Shown here: positions 48,900-58,696 of the stretch, piece after piece
How the letters are laid out: the number at the start of each line of letters is the position of its first letter
How positions within the stretch are numbered: position 1 is the first letter of the stretch
Origin: Saccharospirillum salsuginis
GTDB lineage: Bacteria; Pseudomonadota; Gammaproteobacteria; Pseudomonadales; Natronospirillaceae
DNA length: 64,000 bases
Reading direction: 5' to 3'
Assembly: GCF_014651855.1 (NCBI RefSeq)
Contig: NZ_BMXR01000002.1
Coordinates: forward strand, 248,001 to 312,000
Notes under the pieces: model-generated
Database searches by the model: none
Told to the model about the DNA's origin: nothing
What the model saw: only the letters and a program-made list of their open reading frames with translations
Translations under genes and position numbers: made by a program

Positions 48900-51092
48900 T
48901 TACATCAAATCGATCGGGTCGATATCCAAATGCCAGCTCACCTGGCGATGCTGCCGGGGGTAGTCCCGAACCAGTGGTTCGAGTACGGCGTGCAGTCGGG
49001 CTCGGCTTTGGCATTGGACCAGGAGGATGAAACGGTGCTTCCCAGCCCGGCGCGAGAGGATGGCGGGCAGGGGGCCGAAGACGCGGACCTCGCCGGTGGC
49101 GAGCAGGCGCTCGGCCATTTCTCCGAGCCACTGTTCGGCGCGCTTCGGGTAGGCGCTGTCGGAGCGCAGACAGGCGAGGTAGCCGAAGGGGGGTAGGCCG
49201 GAGCGTTCGCGTTCGGTCAGCAGTTGCTGGGCGAAGGAGGCATAGTCCTGGTTGAGCAGGGGTTCGAAGAAGGGGTGGTCGGGGTGCCAGCTTTGCAGGA
49301 CGACTTCTCCGGCTCGTTCGCCCCGTCCGGCGCGGCCGGCGACCTGGATGAGCAGTTGACCCATTTTTTCGCGTGCCCGGAAGTCGGCGCTGAACAGGCC
49401 GGCGTCCATGTCGAGAATGCCGACCAGGGTGACGCGGTCGAAATGGTGGCCTTTGGCCAGCATCTGGGTGCCGACCAGGATGGCCGGTCCGGCTTCTTGG
49501 GTGCGCGACAGCTGGGCATCGAGTGTTTTGGCGGACGTGATGGCGTCCCGGTCGAAACGGATGATGGGGACGTCGCCGAACAATTGGCCGAGGGCTTCTT
49601 CGGCGCGTTCGGTACCGGCGCCGAGCGGCATCAGTTCGTGCGATCCGCAGTCCGGGCAGGTGGTTTCGGGACGGGCCTGGTAGCCGCAGTGGTGGCACAG
49701 GGTCATGTGGCGGCTGCGGTGGTAGGTCAAACGGGCGTCGCAGAAGGGACAGTCGGCCATCCAGCCACAGGCGGTGCAGAACCAGGACGGGGCGTAGCCG
49801 CGCCGGTTGAGGAACAGCAGGACCTGGTTGCCGCTGTCCAGGTGTTGGCGGACTCTGTGGACCAGGCGTTCCGAGAGACCGTCCTGGTGCTGCTGGCGAC
49901 GCATGTCGATGGTTTCCAGCCGGTCCAGTCGGTGACCCTGGGCCCGTTGTTGCAGGCGGGCATGGCGATATCGGCCCGATTGCGCGTTGTGCAGGGATTC
50001 CAGCGAGGGTGTCGCCGAGCCCAGGATCACTGGAATGCCGGATTGGCGAGCCCGATAGATGGCGACGTCCCGGGCGTGGTAGCGCAGTGTGTCCTGTTGT
50101 TTGAAGGAGCTGTCGTGCTCCTCGTCGACGACGATCAGGCCCAGGTCCGGAATGGGTGTCATTACCGCCGAGCGGGTGCCGAGCACAATCGCCGCTTCGC
50201 CAGTTTTGGCACGCAACCAGGCGTTGTGGCGCTGCCGGTCGTTGAGGCCGCTGTGCAGCGCGACCAGCTTGTCGCCGAATCGCTGCTGGAAGCGGGCCAG
50301 GGTCTGGGGGGTCAGGCCGATTTCGGGAACCAGAACCAGAACCCGCTGGCCGGCGTTCAGCACCGAGGCCATCGCCTGCAGATAGACTTCGGTCTTGCCG
50401 CTGCCGGTGATGCCTTCGAGTAACAAGGCGTTGAACTGGCCGATCCGGAGTGCGTCGAGCGCGGCCTGCTGATCGTCATTGAGCGGTAGCGGGGGCTGTT
50501 TGAGCTCGCCGACAGGCGTTCTGGGAGAAGCACTCGCGGCCTCGGTTCGAGCCAGGCGTTTTTTCACCAGCCCCTGCCAATGCGGTCGTTGAATGCCCTG
50601 GGAACGCAGTTCGGAGGGAGTGCCCGGACCATGTGCCTGAAGCCATGACAGGGCTTGTTGCTGGCGCTCGCCCTTCAATTGACCGGGTTCCAGGTGCTCC
50701 CCGGCAACGGTCAGCGCTACCTGTTCCTCCTCGGCCAATGCGGCCGCATCGCCATTGCGCAGGGTGGCGGGCAAGGCCAGCAAGTAGGCACTGTGGGCAT
50801 CGTATAAATAGTAGCGGCTGATCCAATCGGCAATGGCCAGTAAGGATGCCCCCACCAAGGGTTCCTCATCCAGAATCGCCTCAACCGGCTTCAAACGTCC
50901 GGCCTCTTCTTCCGAAACCTGGCGCTTACCGGTCACCAGCCCCACTACTGTCTTCTTGCGCAGCGGAACCCGAACCCGCTGCCCGGGGAGAACCTCACCG
51001 GACGGTGGCAAACAATAACTCAAGGGCGCCTGGAAAGGCCCGGGAACAACGATATCGGCGATGGTGACGGTACTGGCGAGAGTGGTTGTCAA
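48900..51092 (-). CDS. priA: Primosomal replication helicase PriA
   Basis: 730-residue superfamily 2 helicase that restarts stalled replication forks; the E. coli protein has 732. Seen: N-terminal DNA-binding IADIVVPGPFQAPLSYCLP, Walker A GITGSGKTEVYLQAM, VDEEHDSS, and paired zinc clusters CTACGWMADCPFC and CHHCG...CPDCGS. RAGRGERAG is motif VI. The frame is open to an ATG at 51155; I chose TTG 51092 because family alignment and length fit, but the ribosome site is weak. Its 5' end overlaps the -35 region of the rpmE promoter. Confidence 0.93.
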   Translation of the reverse strand: MTTTLASTVTIADIVVPGPFQAPLSYCLPPSGEVLPGQRVRVPLRKKTVVGLVTGKRQVSEEEAGRLKPVEAILDEEPLVGASLLAIADWISRYYLYDAHSAYLLALPATLRNGDAAALAEEEQVALTVAGEHLEPGQLKGERQQQALSWLQAHGPGTPSELRSQGIQRPHWQGLVKKRLARTEAASASPRTPVGELKQPPLPLNDDQQAALDALRIGQFNALLLEGITGSGKTEVYLQAMASVLNAGQRVLVLVPEIGLTPQTLARFQQRFGDKLVALHSGLNDRQRHNAWLRAKTGEAAIVLGTRSAVMTPIPDLGLIVVDEEHDSSFKQQDTLRYHARDVAIYRARQSGIPVILGSATPSLESLHNAQSGRYRHARLQQRAQGHRLDRLETIDMRRQQHQDGLSERLVHRVRQHLDSGNQVLLFLNRRGYAPSWFCTACGWMADCPFCDARLTYHRSRHMTLCHHCGYQARPETTCPDCGSHELMPLGAGTERAEEALGQLFGDVPIIRFDRDAITSAKTLDAQLSRTQEAGPAILVGTQMLAKGHHFDRVTLVGILDMDAGLFSADFRAREKMGQLLIQVAGRAGRGERAGEVVLQSWHPDHPFFEPLLNQDYASFAQQLLTERERSGLPPFGYLACLRSDSAYPKRAEQWLGEMAERLLATGEVRVFGPLPAILSRRAGKHRFILLVQCQSRARLHAVLEPLVRDYPRQHRQVSWHLDIDPIDLM

Positions 51093-51113
51093 TCGATCAG
51101 ACTCTGGTATGAT
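51086..51113 (+). promoter_or_regulatory. Promoter of rpmE
   Basis: TTGTCA (51086-51091) and TATGAT (51108-51113) with a 16-nt spacer, about 110 nt upstream of rpmE. It overlaps the likely priA start on the other strand, so transcription of the two genes may interfere. Confidence 0.65.
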
Positions 51114-51184
51114 TGCGCTCCCAATTTTGGGGCCGGTCCTGGAAAAGCCATGCATTGTGCCCCGAAGCAGATTCTTACGTCAAA

Positions 51185-51216
51185 GTGCGGTGCCCGGCAA
51201 GACCGGGTGGCGGCAC
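51185..51216 (+). ncRNA. Candidate L31 autoregulatory leader hairpin
   Basis: In the roughly 110-nt untranslated leader of rpmE a hairpin is formed by GTGC/GCAC (51185-51188, 51213-51216), an internal loop, and GCCCGG/CCGGGT (51192-51197, 51203-51208) around a CAAGA loop. It ends just before the ribosome site AGAGGTGACCC. L31 represses its own translation through a leader structure in E. coli, and L31 leaders are known in gammaproteobacteria; equivalence here is inferred. Confidence 0.4.
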
Positions 51217-51230
51217 AGCAGAGGTGACCC

Positions 51231-51446
51231 ATGAAAGCTGATATCCATCCCAAGTACCAGGAACTGACCGCGAACTGCTCCTGCGGCAACGTCGTCAAAA
51301 CCCGTTCCACCCGTGGCGGTGAAATGCACCTGGACGTTTGCTCCGCTTGCCACCCCTTCTACACCGGCAAGCAGAAGATCGTTGATTCCGGCGGCCGTAT
51401 CGACCGCTTCAAGTCCCGCTTTGGCGCTCGCAAAATCGGCAAGTAA
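51231..51446 (+). CDS. rpmE: 50S ribosomal protein L31 (zinc form)
   Basis: 71 residues starting [19 protein letters not shown]. Four Cys (C16, C18 in CSC; C37, C40 in CSAC) form the zinc site of the C+ paralogue, the form used when zinc is sufficient. [20 protein letters not shown] is the family signature. A strong terminator follows at 51479-51506. Confidence 0.98.
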   Translation: MKADIHPKYQELTANCSCGNVVKTRSTRGGEMHLDVCSACHPFYTGKQKIVDSGGRIDRFKSRFGARKIGK

Positions 51447-51478
51447 TCTCTGCACGCTCACTGACTCCAGTGAATCCG

Positions 51479-51506
51479 AAAGCCCGGCCTCGTGCCGGGC
51501 TTTTTT
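51479..51506 (+). terminator. Rho-independent terminator of rpmE
   Basis: AGCCCGGC-CTCGT-GCCGGGCT is an 8-9 bp GC stem followed by a run of six T, preceded by GAA, directly downstream of rpmE. Confidence 0.92.
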
Positions 51507-51534
51507 GTGTGTGCATGAACAGCCCCTGTAATGA

Positions 51535-51646
51535 GCCAGAGTGGCCGGGTAGGGTCATCCAGGGTAGTGCGCAGCAGGGATGCTGCGGTCTAGCGTACAT
51601 GGATGTATTCACCGCGACCCTGGGGGCCCTACCCGGCCATCCTGGC
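51535..51646 (+). repeat. Y-shaped palindromic element, copy 9
   Basis: About 30-nt arms (51535-51564 against 51618-51646) with a few mismatches. Hairpins GCAGCA-GGGA-TGCTGC and TACA-TGGA-TGTA on the plus strand, the sense strand for rpmE and malic enzyme. The arms begin after the rpmE terminator and end 173 nt before the malic-enzyme start; no other element is seen in that remainder. Confidence 0.8.
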
Positions 51647-51818
51647 GGATTCCTGTCTCCGAATAATGAGTAACCCTGACGTTGCCAAGTCTGTTCTTGC
51701 GCAGCGTTCAACACTGTCGTGCGGTATCCTCGCCATCCTTCGCTTGAGCCGCCTCATGCCGTTGGTTATGCTTGCGGGCACTACCTACCTCTCGCCATAA
51801 CAATAAGTGGAATCGATC

Positions 51819-53066
51819 ATGTCAGACGATTTAAAGCGCGATGCGCTTGAGTATCATTCCTTGCCCCGTCCCGGTAAGTTGAGCATAGAAATCACCACAC
51901 CGGCGGAAACCTCGCGACACCTGTCGCTGGCCTACAGCCCGGGCGTCGCCGAGCCGGTCCGCGCCATCGCCGAGGATCCGGAAAACGCCTTCAAATACAC
52001 CATGAAAGGCAACCTGGTGGCCGTCATCTCCAATGGAACCGCCATTCTCGGCCTGGGTAACCTCGGGTCGCTCGCCAGCAAACCCGTCATGGAAGGGAAG
52101 GCGCTGCTGTTCAAACGGTTCGCCAATGTAGACTCCATCGACATCGAAATCGACAGCGAAGACGTCGACGACATCGTCAAGACCGTCTCCCTGATCGCCG
52201 AAAGCTTCGGCGGCATCAACCTCGAAGACATCAAGGCCCCGGAATGCTTCGAGGTCGAGCGTCGTTTGATCGAAACCTGCAAGGTGCCGATCTTTCACGA
52301 CGACCAGCACGGGACAGCCATCGTCACCGTCGCCGGTATGCTCAATGCGCTGGAAGTCCAGGGCAAATCGATCAAGGATGCCAAGCTGGTCTGCCTGGGT
52401 GCCGGCGCCGCCGCCATTTCCTGCAGCCGCCTGCTGGTTTCCGCCGGCATGCCGAAAGACAACATCCTGATGATCGACCGCAAGGGTGTTATTCACGGCG
52501 GCCGCGATGACCTGAACAAATACAAGGCCGAGTTCGCCAATCAGGTCACCTCCGCACGTACCCTGGATGACGCCATCGACGGCGCCGACATCTTCCTCGG
52601 TCTGTCCGGTCCGGACATGTTGAGCGCCGATCAACTGAAGAAAATGGCGCCCAACCCGATTGTCTTCGCCTGCGCCAATCCGGATCCGGAGATTCGCCCG
52701 GAACTCGCCCTGGCGACGCGCGACGACCTGGTGATGGCCACCGGTCGTTCGGACTACCCGAATCAGGTCAACAATGTGCTCGGTTTCCCCTTCATTTTCC
52801 GCGGTGCGCTGGATGTGCGCGCCACCGCGATCAATGAAGAAATGAAGCTGGCTGCCGCCTTCGCCATCAAGGAACTGGCGAAGGAAGAGGTCCTGCCGGA
52901 AGTGGTGGCGGCCTACGGCGGCGAACAATGGACCTTCGGTCGCAACTACATCATTCCCAAACCGATGGATGCCCGCCTGCTGAACCGGGTGGCCGGCGCC
53001 GTGGCTCGTGCCGCGGTCGAGACTGGCGTGGCCCGCGTGCCGCTACCGGAGCAGTACAAGGCCTGA
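51819..53066 (+). CDS. Malic enzyme, short form (malate dehydrogenase, decarboxylating)
   Basis: 415 residues converting malate to pyruvate and CO2 with NAD(P)+. Seen: YSPGVAEPVRAIAEDPENAFKYT (family start), GTAILGLGNLGSLASKPVMEGK, VDSIDIEIDSED, PIFHDDQHGTAIV (metal site), NAD(P)-binding VCLGAGAAAISCSRLL, and FACANPDPEI. The protein ends at 415, so the C-terminal phosphotransacetylase-like domain of the long MaeB type is absent. Coenzyme preference cannot be read safely. AAGTGGA precedes ATG 51819. A 16-bp terminator follows. Confidence 0.95.
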   Translation: MSDDLKRDALEYHSLPRPGKLSIEITTPAETSRHLSLAYSPGVAEPVRAIAEDPENAFKYTMKGNLVAVISNGTAILGLGNLGSLASKPVMEGKALLFKRFANVDSIDIEIDSEDVDDIVKTVSLIAESFGGINLEDIKAPECFEVERRLIETCKVPIFHDDQHGTAIVTVAGMLNALEVQGKSIKDAKLVCLGAGAAAISCSRLLVSAGMPKDNILMIDRKGVIHGGRDDLNKYKAEFANQVTSARTLDDAIDGADIFLGLSGPDMLSADQLKKMAPNPIVFACANPDPEIRPELALATRDDLVMATGRSDYPNQVNNVLGFPFIFRGALDVRATAINEEMKLAAAFAIKELAKEEVLPEVVAAYGGEQWTFGRNYIIPKPMDARLLNRVAGAVARAAVETGVARVPLPEQYKA

Positions 53067-53083
53067 TCCGCTAGCCGGTACAT

Positions 53084-53122
53084 AAAAGGGGAGTCAGCCT
53101 GGTGGCTGACTCCCCTTTTTTA
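53084..53122. terminator. Bidirectional terminator between malic enzyme and mrcA
   Basis: AAAAGGGGAGTCAGCC and its inverse form a 16-bp stem with a TGGT loop, flanked by A- and T-runs on the two sides, so it can end transcripts from both convergent genes (malic enzyme on plus, mrcA on minus). Confidence 0.93.
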
Positions 53123-53166
53123 TGTGTGATTGACGATATGACGGCCTGATTAGGGCCGATACCCGC

Positions 53167-55710
53167 CTAGAACAGCTCCGCCGGTGAGACCGAATCACTG
53201 GATTGCGATTCGCCGCCGCCTGAAAAGTCGATGGTCACGTCTTCACGGCTGAATTCGGTCGGCGCCGTATCCTGGCGGAAAATTTCGAAGATAGCGCTGC
53301 TTTGACCGGGGCGTGCCAGCAATCCGGTTTTCGGATCGATCCGCATCCTAACGATGCCCACCGGTTGGGGCAGTTCATTGCTGGGTTCGCCCTTAAGAGC
53401 CGTTTGCATGTATTCGATCCAGCCCGGCAAGGCCGCCTTGCCGCCGTATTCCGATCGACCGAGGCCGACCTGCTGGTCGTAGCCGACCCAGGTCGACGTC
53501 ACGAAATCGCCATTGTAACCGGTGAACCAGGCATCAACCGCGTCATTGGTGGTCCCGGTCTTGCCGGCCAGGTCTTCGCGACCCATTGTCTGGTAGGCCA
53601 CACGTCCGGTGCCTCGCCGCACGACATCCTTCAGCATGGAATCGATCAGATAGGCGGTTTGTTCGGAGATAACCTGGGATGCGTAACGCCGTTGGCTCCG
53701 GGCGGTCTGTACCTGCGTTTGAGATTCCTCACCACCTCCTTCCAGATTCAATTCAATAGGCTCGATGTCGACACCGGAAGCGCCTGCGGTGTCGGTTTCC
53801 GCGACCGGCTCCGACTCGTTTTCCCAGTATGGCGTCGGGGTTTCCGGGCAGTTCCGGCAAACCTCCGCGGGTTGGGCTTCATAGATAATATTGCCGTTCA
53901 CATCTTCGATGCTGGCGATAAAGTAGGGGTCCACCCGATACCCGCCATTGGCGAAGACCGCGTACCCCCGGGCTATTTCCAGCGGCGACATGGACGCACT
54001 GCCGAGCACCAGCGTCATGTCGTTGGCCAGCTTGGCCCGATCGAATCCGAAACGCGTGGCGTAGTCCAGAGTATAGTCGATGCCGATATCGTCCAGAATG
54101 CGGATGCTGGACAGGTTGCGGGACTGATAGAGCGCCTGGCGCATGGGGATGGGGCCAAGGTAGCGGTCCCCGGAGTTGCGTGGACGCCAGACGTCTTCGA
54201 GGGTGGCGTCCGCCCGTACAATCGGGGCGTCGTTGACGATGGTGGCGGGGGTGTAGCCCTTGTCGAGCGCAGCGGCATACACGAAGGGTTTGAAGTTGGA
54301 CCCCGGTTGGCGGTTGGCCTGTACCGCCCGATTGTATTTGGACAGAAAGTAATCGAAACCGCCGGTCAGTGCCTGGATCGCCCCATCCTGCGGATCGAGC
54401 GAGACCAGAGCACCCTGGGCGTTGGGGATCTGGGCAAGTTGCCATTCACCGTCGATCTGATGCAATCGAATCAAATCACCAGGTACCGCGACCTGCATCG
54501 CGATCTCGGGTTCCGGTCCAAATTCGTCGACCTTGATGCGCGGGCGGGCCCAGTCCATGGCGGACAACGGTAAACGCATCAGTGGCCGGTCCTTGGGCAG
54601 GACCCAGAGTTCGTCCTCATCGGCTCGCACCACGATGGCTGGAGTCAAATCCCCGAATGAGGGCGTCGCATCCACGGTTTCACGCCAGTGCGCATAGGCT
54701 TCCGGGGGCGTTTGGCCTTGTTCGGGTATGTGGTCTTCCGGACCCAGATATCCATGGCGTTTGGAATACTCCAGCAACGACTTGCGAACCCCTCGATTGG
54801 CCGCTTCCTGGAGGGTGCTGTTGATGGTGGTGTGGACGGTATAGCCATCCGAGTAGGCTGATTCGCCGTACTGTTCGATCATGAAATCACGCACCATTTC
54901 GGCCACATAGTTGGCTTCGATGCCCGGGCGGTTACCTCGATAGCTGGCCGTCAATGGGGCTTGTGCGGCCTCCCGATAGGTTGCGTCGCTTATGTAGCCC
55001 AATTCATGCATGCGCCCGAGGACGGTATTGCGTCGCCGCTCGGCCCGTTGCGGATTGGCCAGCGGGTTGGCGGTGGACGGGGCCTGGTGCAGGCCGGCGA
55101 TCATGGCCAGCTCCGGTAATGTCAGATCGCTGATGTCGCGGCCATAATAAACGGCCGCCGCCGCCTGGATGCCATAGGAACGGTAGCCGAGGAAGTGCTT
55201 GTTGGCATAAAGTTCGAAGATTTCCTCCTTGGTCAACTCGCGCTCCATTTGAAACGCCAGCAGAATCTCGGTGAACTTCCGGGTGATGGTCTTTTCCCGG
55301 GTCAGGAAGAAGTTCCGCGCCACCTGCTGGGTGAGCGTGGACCCCCCCGGACCGTCTGTCTCGCCCGTGGCCAGGACGGTGAGCACGGCCCGGGTGAACC
55401 CGATCGGGTCGACACCGAAGTGTTCCTCGAAGCGACTGTCCTCGACGGCAATCAGGGCTTGCACGAACTGGGTGGGAACCTCCTCGAAGGATAACGGTGT
55501 TCGACGCTGATCGCCGAATTCCTCGATCAGCCGGTTATCCGCACTCAGGATGCGCATCGGGGTCTGGAGTTGTATGTCCTTTAATGTCTCGACCTCAGGC
55601 AGCGTCGGAACCAGGTAGAGATAGACGCTGGATGAAATGAGAACCAGGGCACAAATTAAAGAGAACGCTGTCCAGAGGACGAATGTGGTTGATTTGGCCA
55701 GAAACTTCAT
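53167..55710 (-). CDS. mrcA: Penicillin-binding protein 1A
   Basis: 847-residue class A PBP making and crosslinking peptidoglycan. Membrane anchor about 10-32. Glycosyltransferase domain with catalytic E90 (VEDSRFEEHFG), STLTQQVARNFFL and LAFQMERELTKEEI. An OB-like insert follows. Transpeptidase motifs: SNFK near 467 (PGSNFKPFVYAAAL), SRN in YQSRNLSS, and KTGT near 713 (AGKTGTTNDAVDAWFTGY). It is divergent from pilM, the usual arrangement in Pseudomonas relatives. Confidence 0.97.
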   Translation of the reverse strand: MKFLAKSTTFVLWTAFSLICALVLISSSVYLYLVPTLPEVETLKDIQLQTPMRILSADNRLIEEFGDQRRTPLSFEEVPTQFVQALIAVEDSRFEEHFGVDPIGFTRAVLTVLATGETDGPGGSTLTQQVARNFFLTREKTITRKFTEILLAFQMERELTKEEIFELYANKHFLGYRSYGIQAAAAVYYGRDISDLTLPELAMIAGLHQAPSTANPLANPQRAERRRNTVLGRMHELGYISDATYREAAQAPLTASYRGNRPGIEANYVAEMVRDFMIEQYGESAYSDGYTVHTTINSTLQEAANRGVRKSLLEYSKRHGYLGPEDHIPEQGQTPPEAYAHWRETVDATPSFGDLTPAIVVRADEDELWVLPKDRPLMRLPLSAMDWARPRIKVDEFGPEPEIAMQVAVPGDLIRLHQIDGEWQLAQIPNAQGALVSLDPQDGAIQALTGGFDYFLSKYNRAVQANRQPGSNFKPFVYAAALDKGYTPATIVNDAPIVRADATLEDVWRPRNSGDRYLGPIPMRQALYQSRNLSSIRILDDIGIDYTLDYATRFGFDRAKLANDMTLVLGSASMSPLEIARGYAVFANGGYRVDPYFIASIEDVNGNIIYEAQPAEVCRNCPETPTPYWENESEPVAETDTAGASGVDIEPIELNLEGGGEESQTQVQTARSQRRYASQVISEQTAYLIDSMLKDVVRRGTGRVAYQTMGREDLAGKTGTTNDAVDAWFTGYNGDFVTSTWVGYDQQVGLGRSEYGGKAALPGWIEYMQTALKGEPSNELPQPVGIVRMRIDPKTGLLARPGQSSAIFEIFRQDTAPTEFSREDVTIDFSGGGESQSSDSVSPAELF

Positions 55711-55762
55711 GTTTTCCCAATTAAAAGAAGGGGTTAGCTGAAAAATGCCTCAAAAGTGCGAC

Positions 55763-55768
55763 ATTATA
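55763..55768 (-). promoter_or_regulatory. Possible -10 box of mrcA
   Basis: A perfect TATAAT on the minus strand 53 nt before the mrcA start, in an A/T-rich gap of 169 nt shared with the divergent pilM. No convincing -35 partner was found. Confidence 0.35.
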
Positions 55769-55867
55769 GGCAGAATTGAGGCTTTTTATACATTGCGGAT
55801 TGGTCTATTGTGTTATGTAATAGTTAATGTAAATACCTATAAAACGTTCGTAAGTACGTGTCGTTGA

Positions 55868-57505
<1,638 letters not shown>

Positions 57506-57509
<4 letters not shown>

Positions 57510-58135
57510 CCTTTCAAGAATTTTTGGACGGATTCAGGCGTTTCGACTATAACAACCCTGATTTTGAAAATATGGGGTCTTGGCCGCTCGGGATCAAGAT
57601 GCTTACTCTACTGATCGTCATAGTTGCGATCATAGGTGGGTTCTATTGGTTCGCCATTAAAAATTCTTATCAAGAGCTGGAGCGTGCAACCGGCAGGGAA
57701 CCTTCATTAAAAGAGGAATATCAATCCAAGGCATTTCGGGTGGCTAATCTCGATGCATTCAAGGCTCAACTGGCTGAAATGGAAGAGACTTTTGGCACAC
57801 TGCTCAATCAACTTCCCGATGAAACCGAAATGCCCGGGCTACTGGACGACATCAGCACGACCGGCACCCAGAGTGGCCTGGAGATCGACCGGATCACGCC
57901 CAGTTCAGACGTGGTAAGGGAATTTTACATCGAGACTCCGATCACCATTGCTGTTCGTGGCTCATACCATGAAATGGGTAACTTCGTCAGTGCCATGTCG
58001 GCGATTCCTCGAATTGTGACGCTTCATGATTTTAATATTTCCTTGCAAGGCCAGGGTAGTGTCAATTCCGAAGCGCCATTGAGCATGACCATTCAAGCAC
58101 GCACCTACCGTTACAATCCCGGGGGTGGCCAATGA
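57506..58135 (+). CDS. pilO: Type IV pilus assembly protein PilO
   Basis: 209 residues with one membrane helix about 29-51 (IKMLTLLIVIVAIIGGFYWFA), a coiled coil and a periplasmic domain that pairs with PilN. Family blocks: YRVANL-like AFRVANLDAFKAQLAEMEETFGTLL, LPDETEMPGLLDDIS and PITIAVRGSYHEMGNFV. Overlaps pilN and pilP as ATGA. Confidence 0.95.
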
Positions 58136-58671
58136 AACAAGTTAGCTGGATAGTTCCCGTGGTGGTATTGCTGACGGCTTGTGTCCAAGAGGACCCACTG
58201 GCCGATCTGCGGGATTACGTCGAGGAAGTCAACGCACGCCCCTCAGGAAGCATACCGCCCCCGCCTGAATACAAATCTTTCGAACTGGTATCTTACACAG
58301 CCAGTGGTGAACGCTCTCCGTTCGAGGTGCCCCGTCCGGTGGAAGTGGAGAGCGAAGAAGGTGAGGAACCAAAAAGCAATGTCAGACCCGATCCGAATCG
58401 GGTACCTGAGTATCTGGAGTCTTTCCGTATAGAAAACCTGGCCATGGTTGGTACCTTGACGGGATTGGATTCAGAGGCTCTCTGGGCGTTGATACGAGAT
58501 GGCAATGGCGAGATTCACAGAGTCCAGGTCGGTAATTTTCTGGGCCGGAATCATGGCCAAATCATCAACATCAGCGAAACGCAGATCGACCTAATAGAAA
58601 TAGTGCCATCAGGTCAGGACAACTGGGTCGAACGTCCCAGGGCAATTGTTCTCTCGGGCCTGGATGAGTGA
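58132..58671 (+). CDS. pilP: Type IV pilus lipoprotein PilP
   Basis: 179 residues. N-terminal lipoprotein signal with lipobox LTAC (Cys about 17). A Pro-rich disordered segment then a beta domain (LAMVGTLTGLDSEALWALIRDGNGEIHRVQVGNFLG) that links PilNO to the secretin PilQ. Overlaps pilO by 4 nt and pilQ begins 25 nt after its stop. Confidence 0.94.
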   Translation: MKQVSWIVPVVVLLTACVQEDPLADLRDYVEEVNARPSGSIPPPPEYKSFELVSYTASGERSPFEVPRPVEVESEEGEEPKSNVRPDPNRVPEYLESFRIENLAMVGTLTGLDSEALWALIRDGNGEIHRVQVGNFLGRNHGQIINISETQIDLIEIVPSGQDNWVERPRAIVLSGLDE

Positions 58672-58696
58672 CCGAGGAGAACGAAGGGTGATAAAT

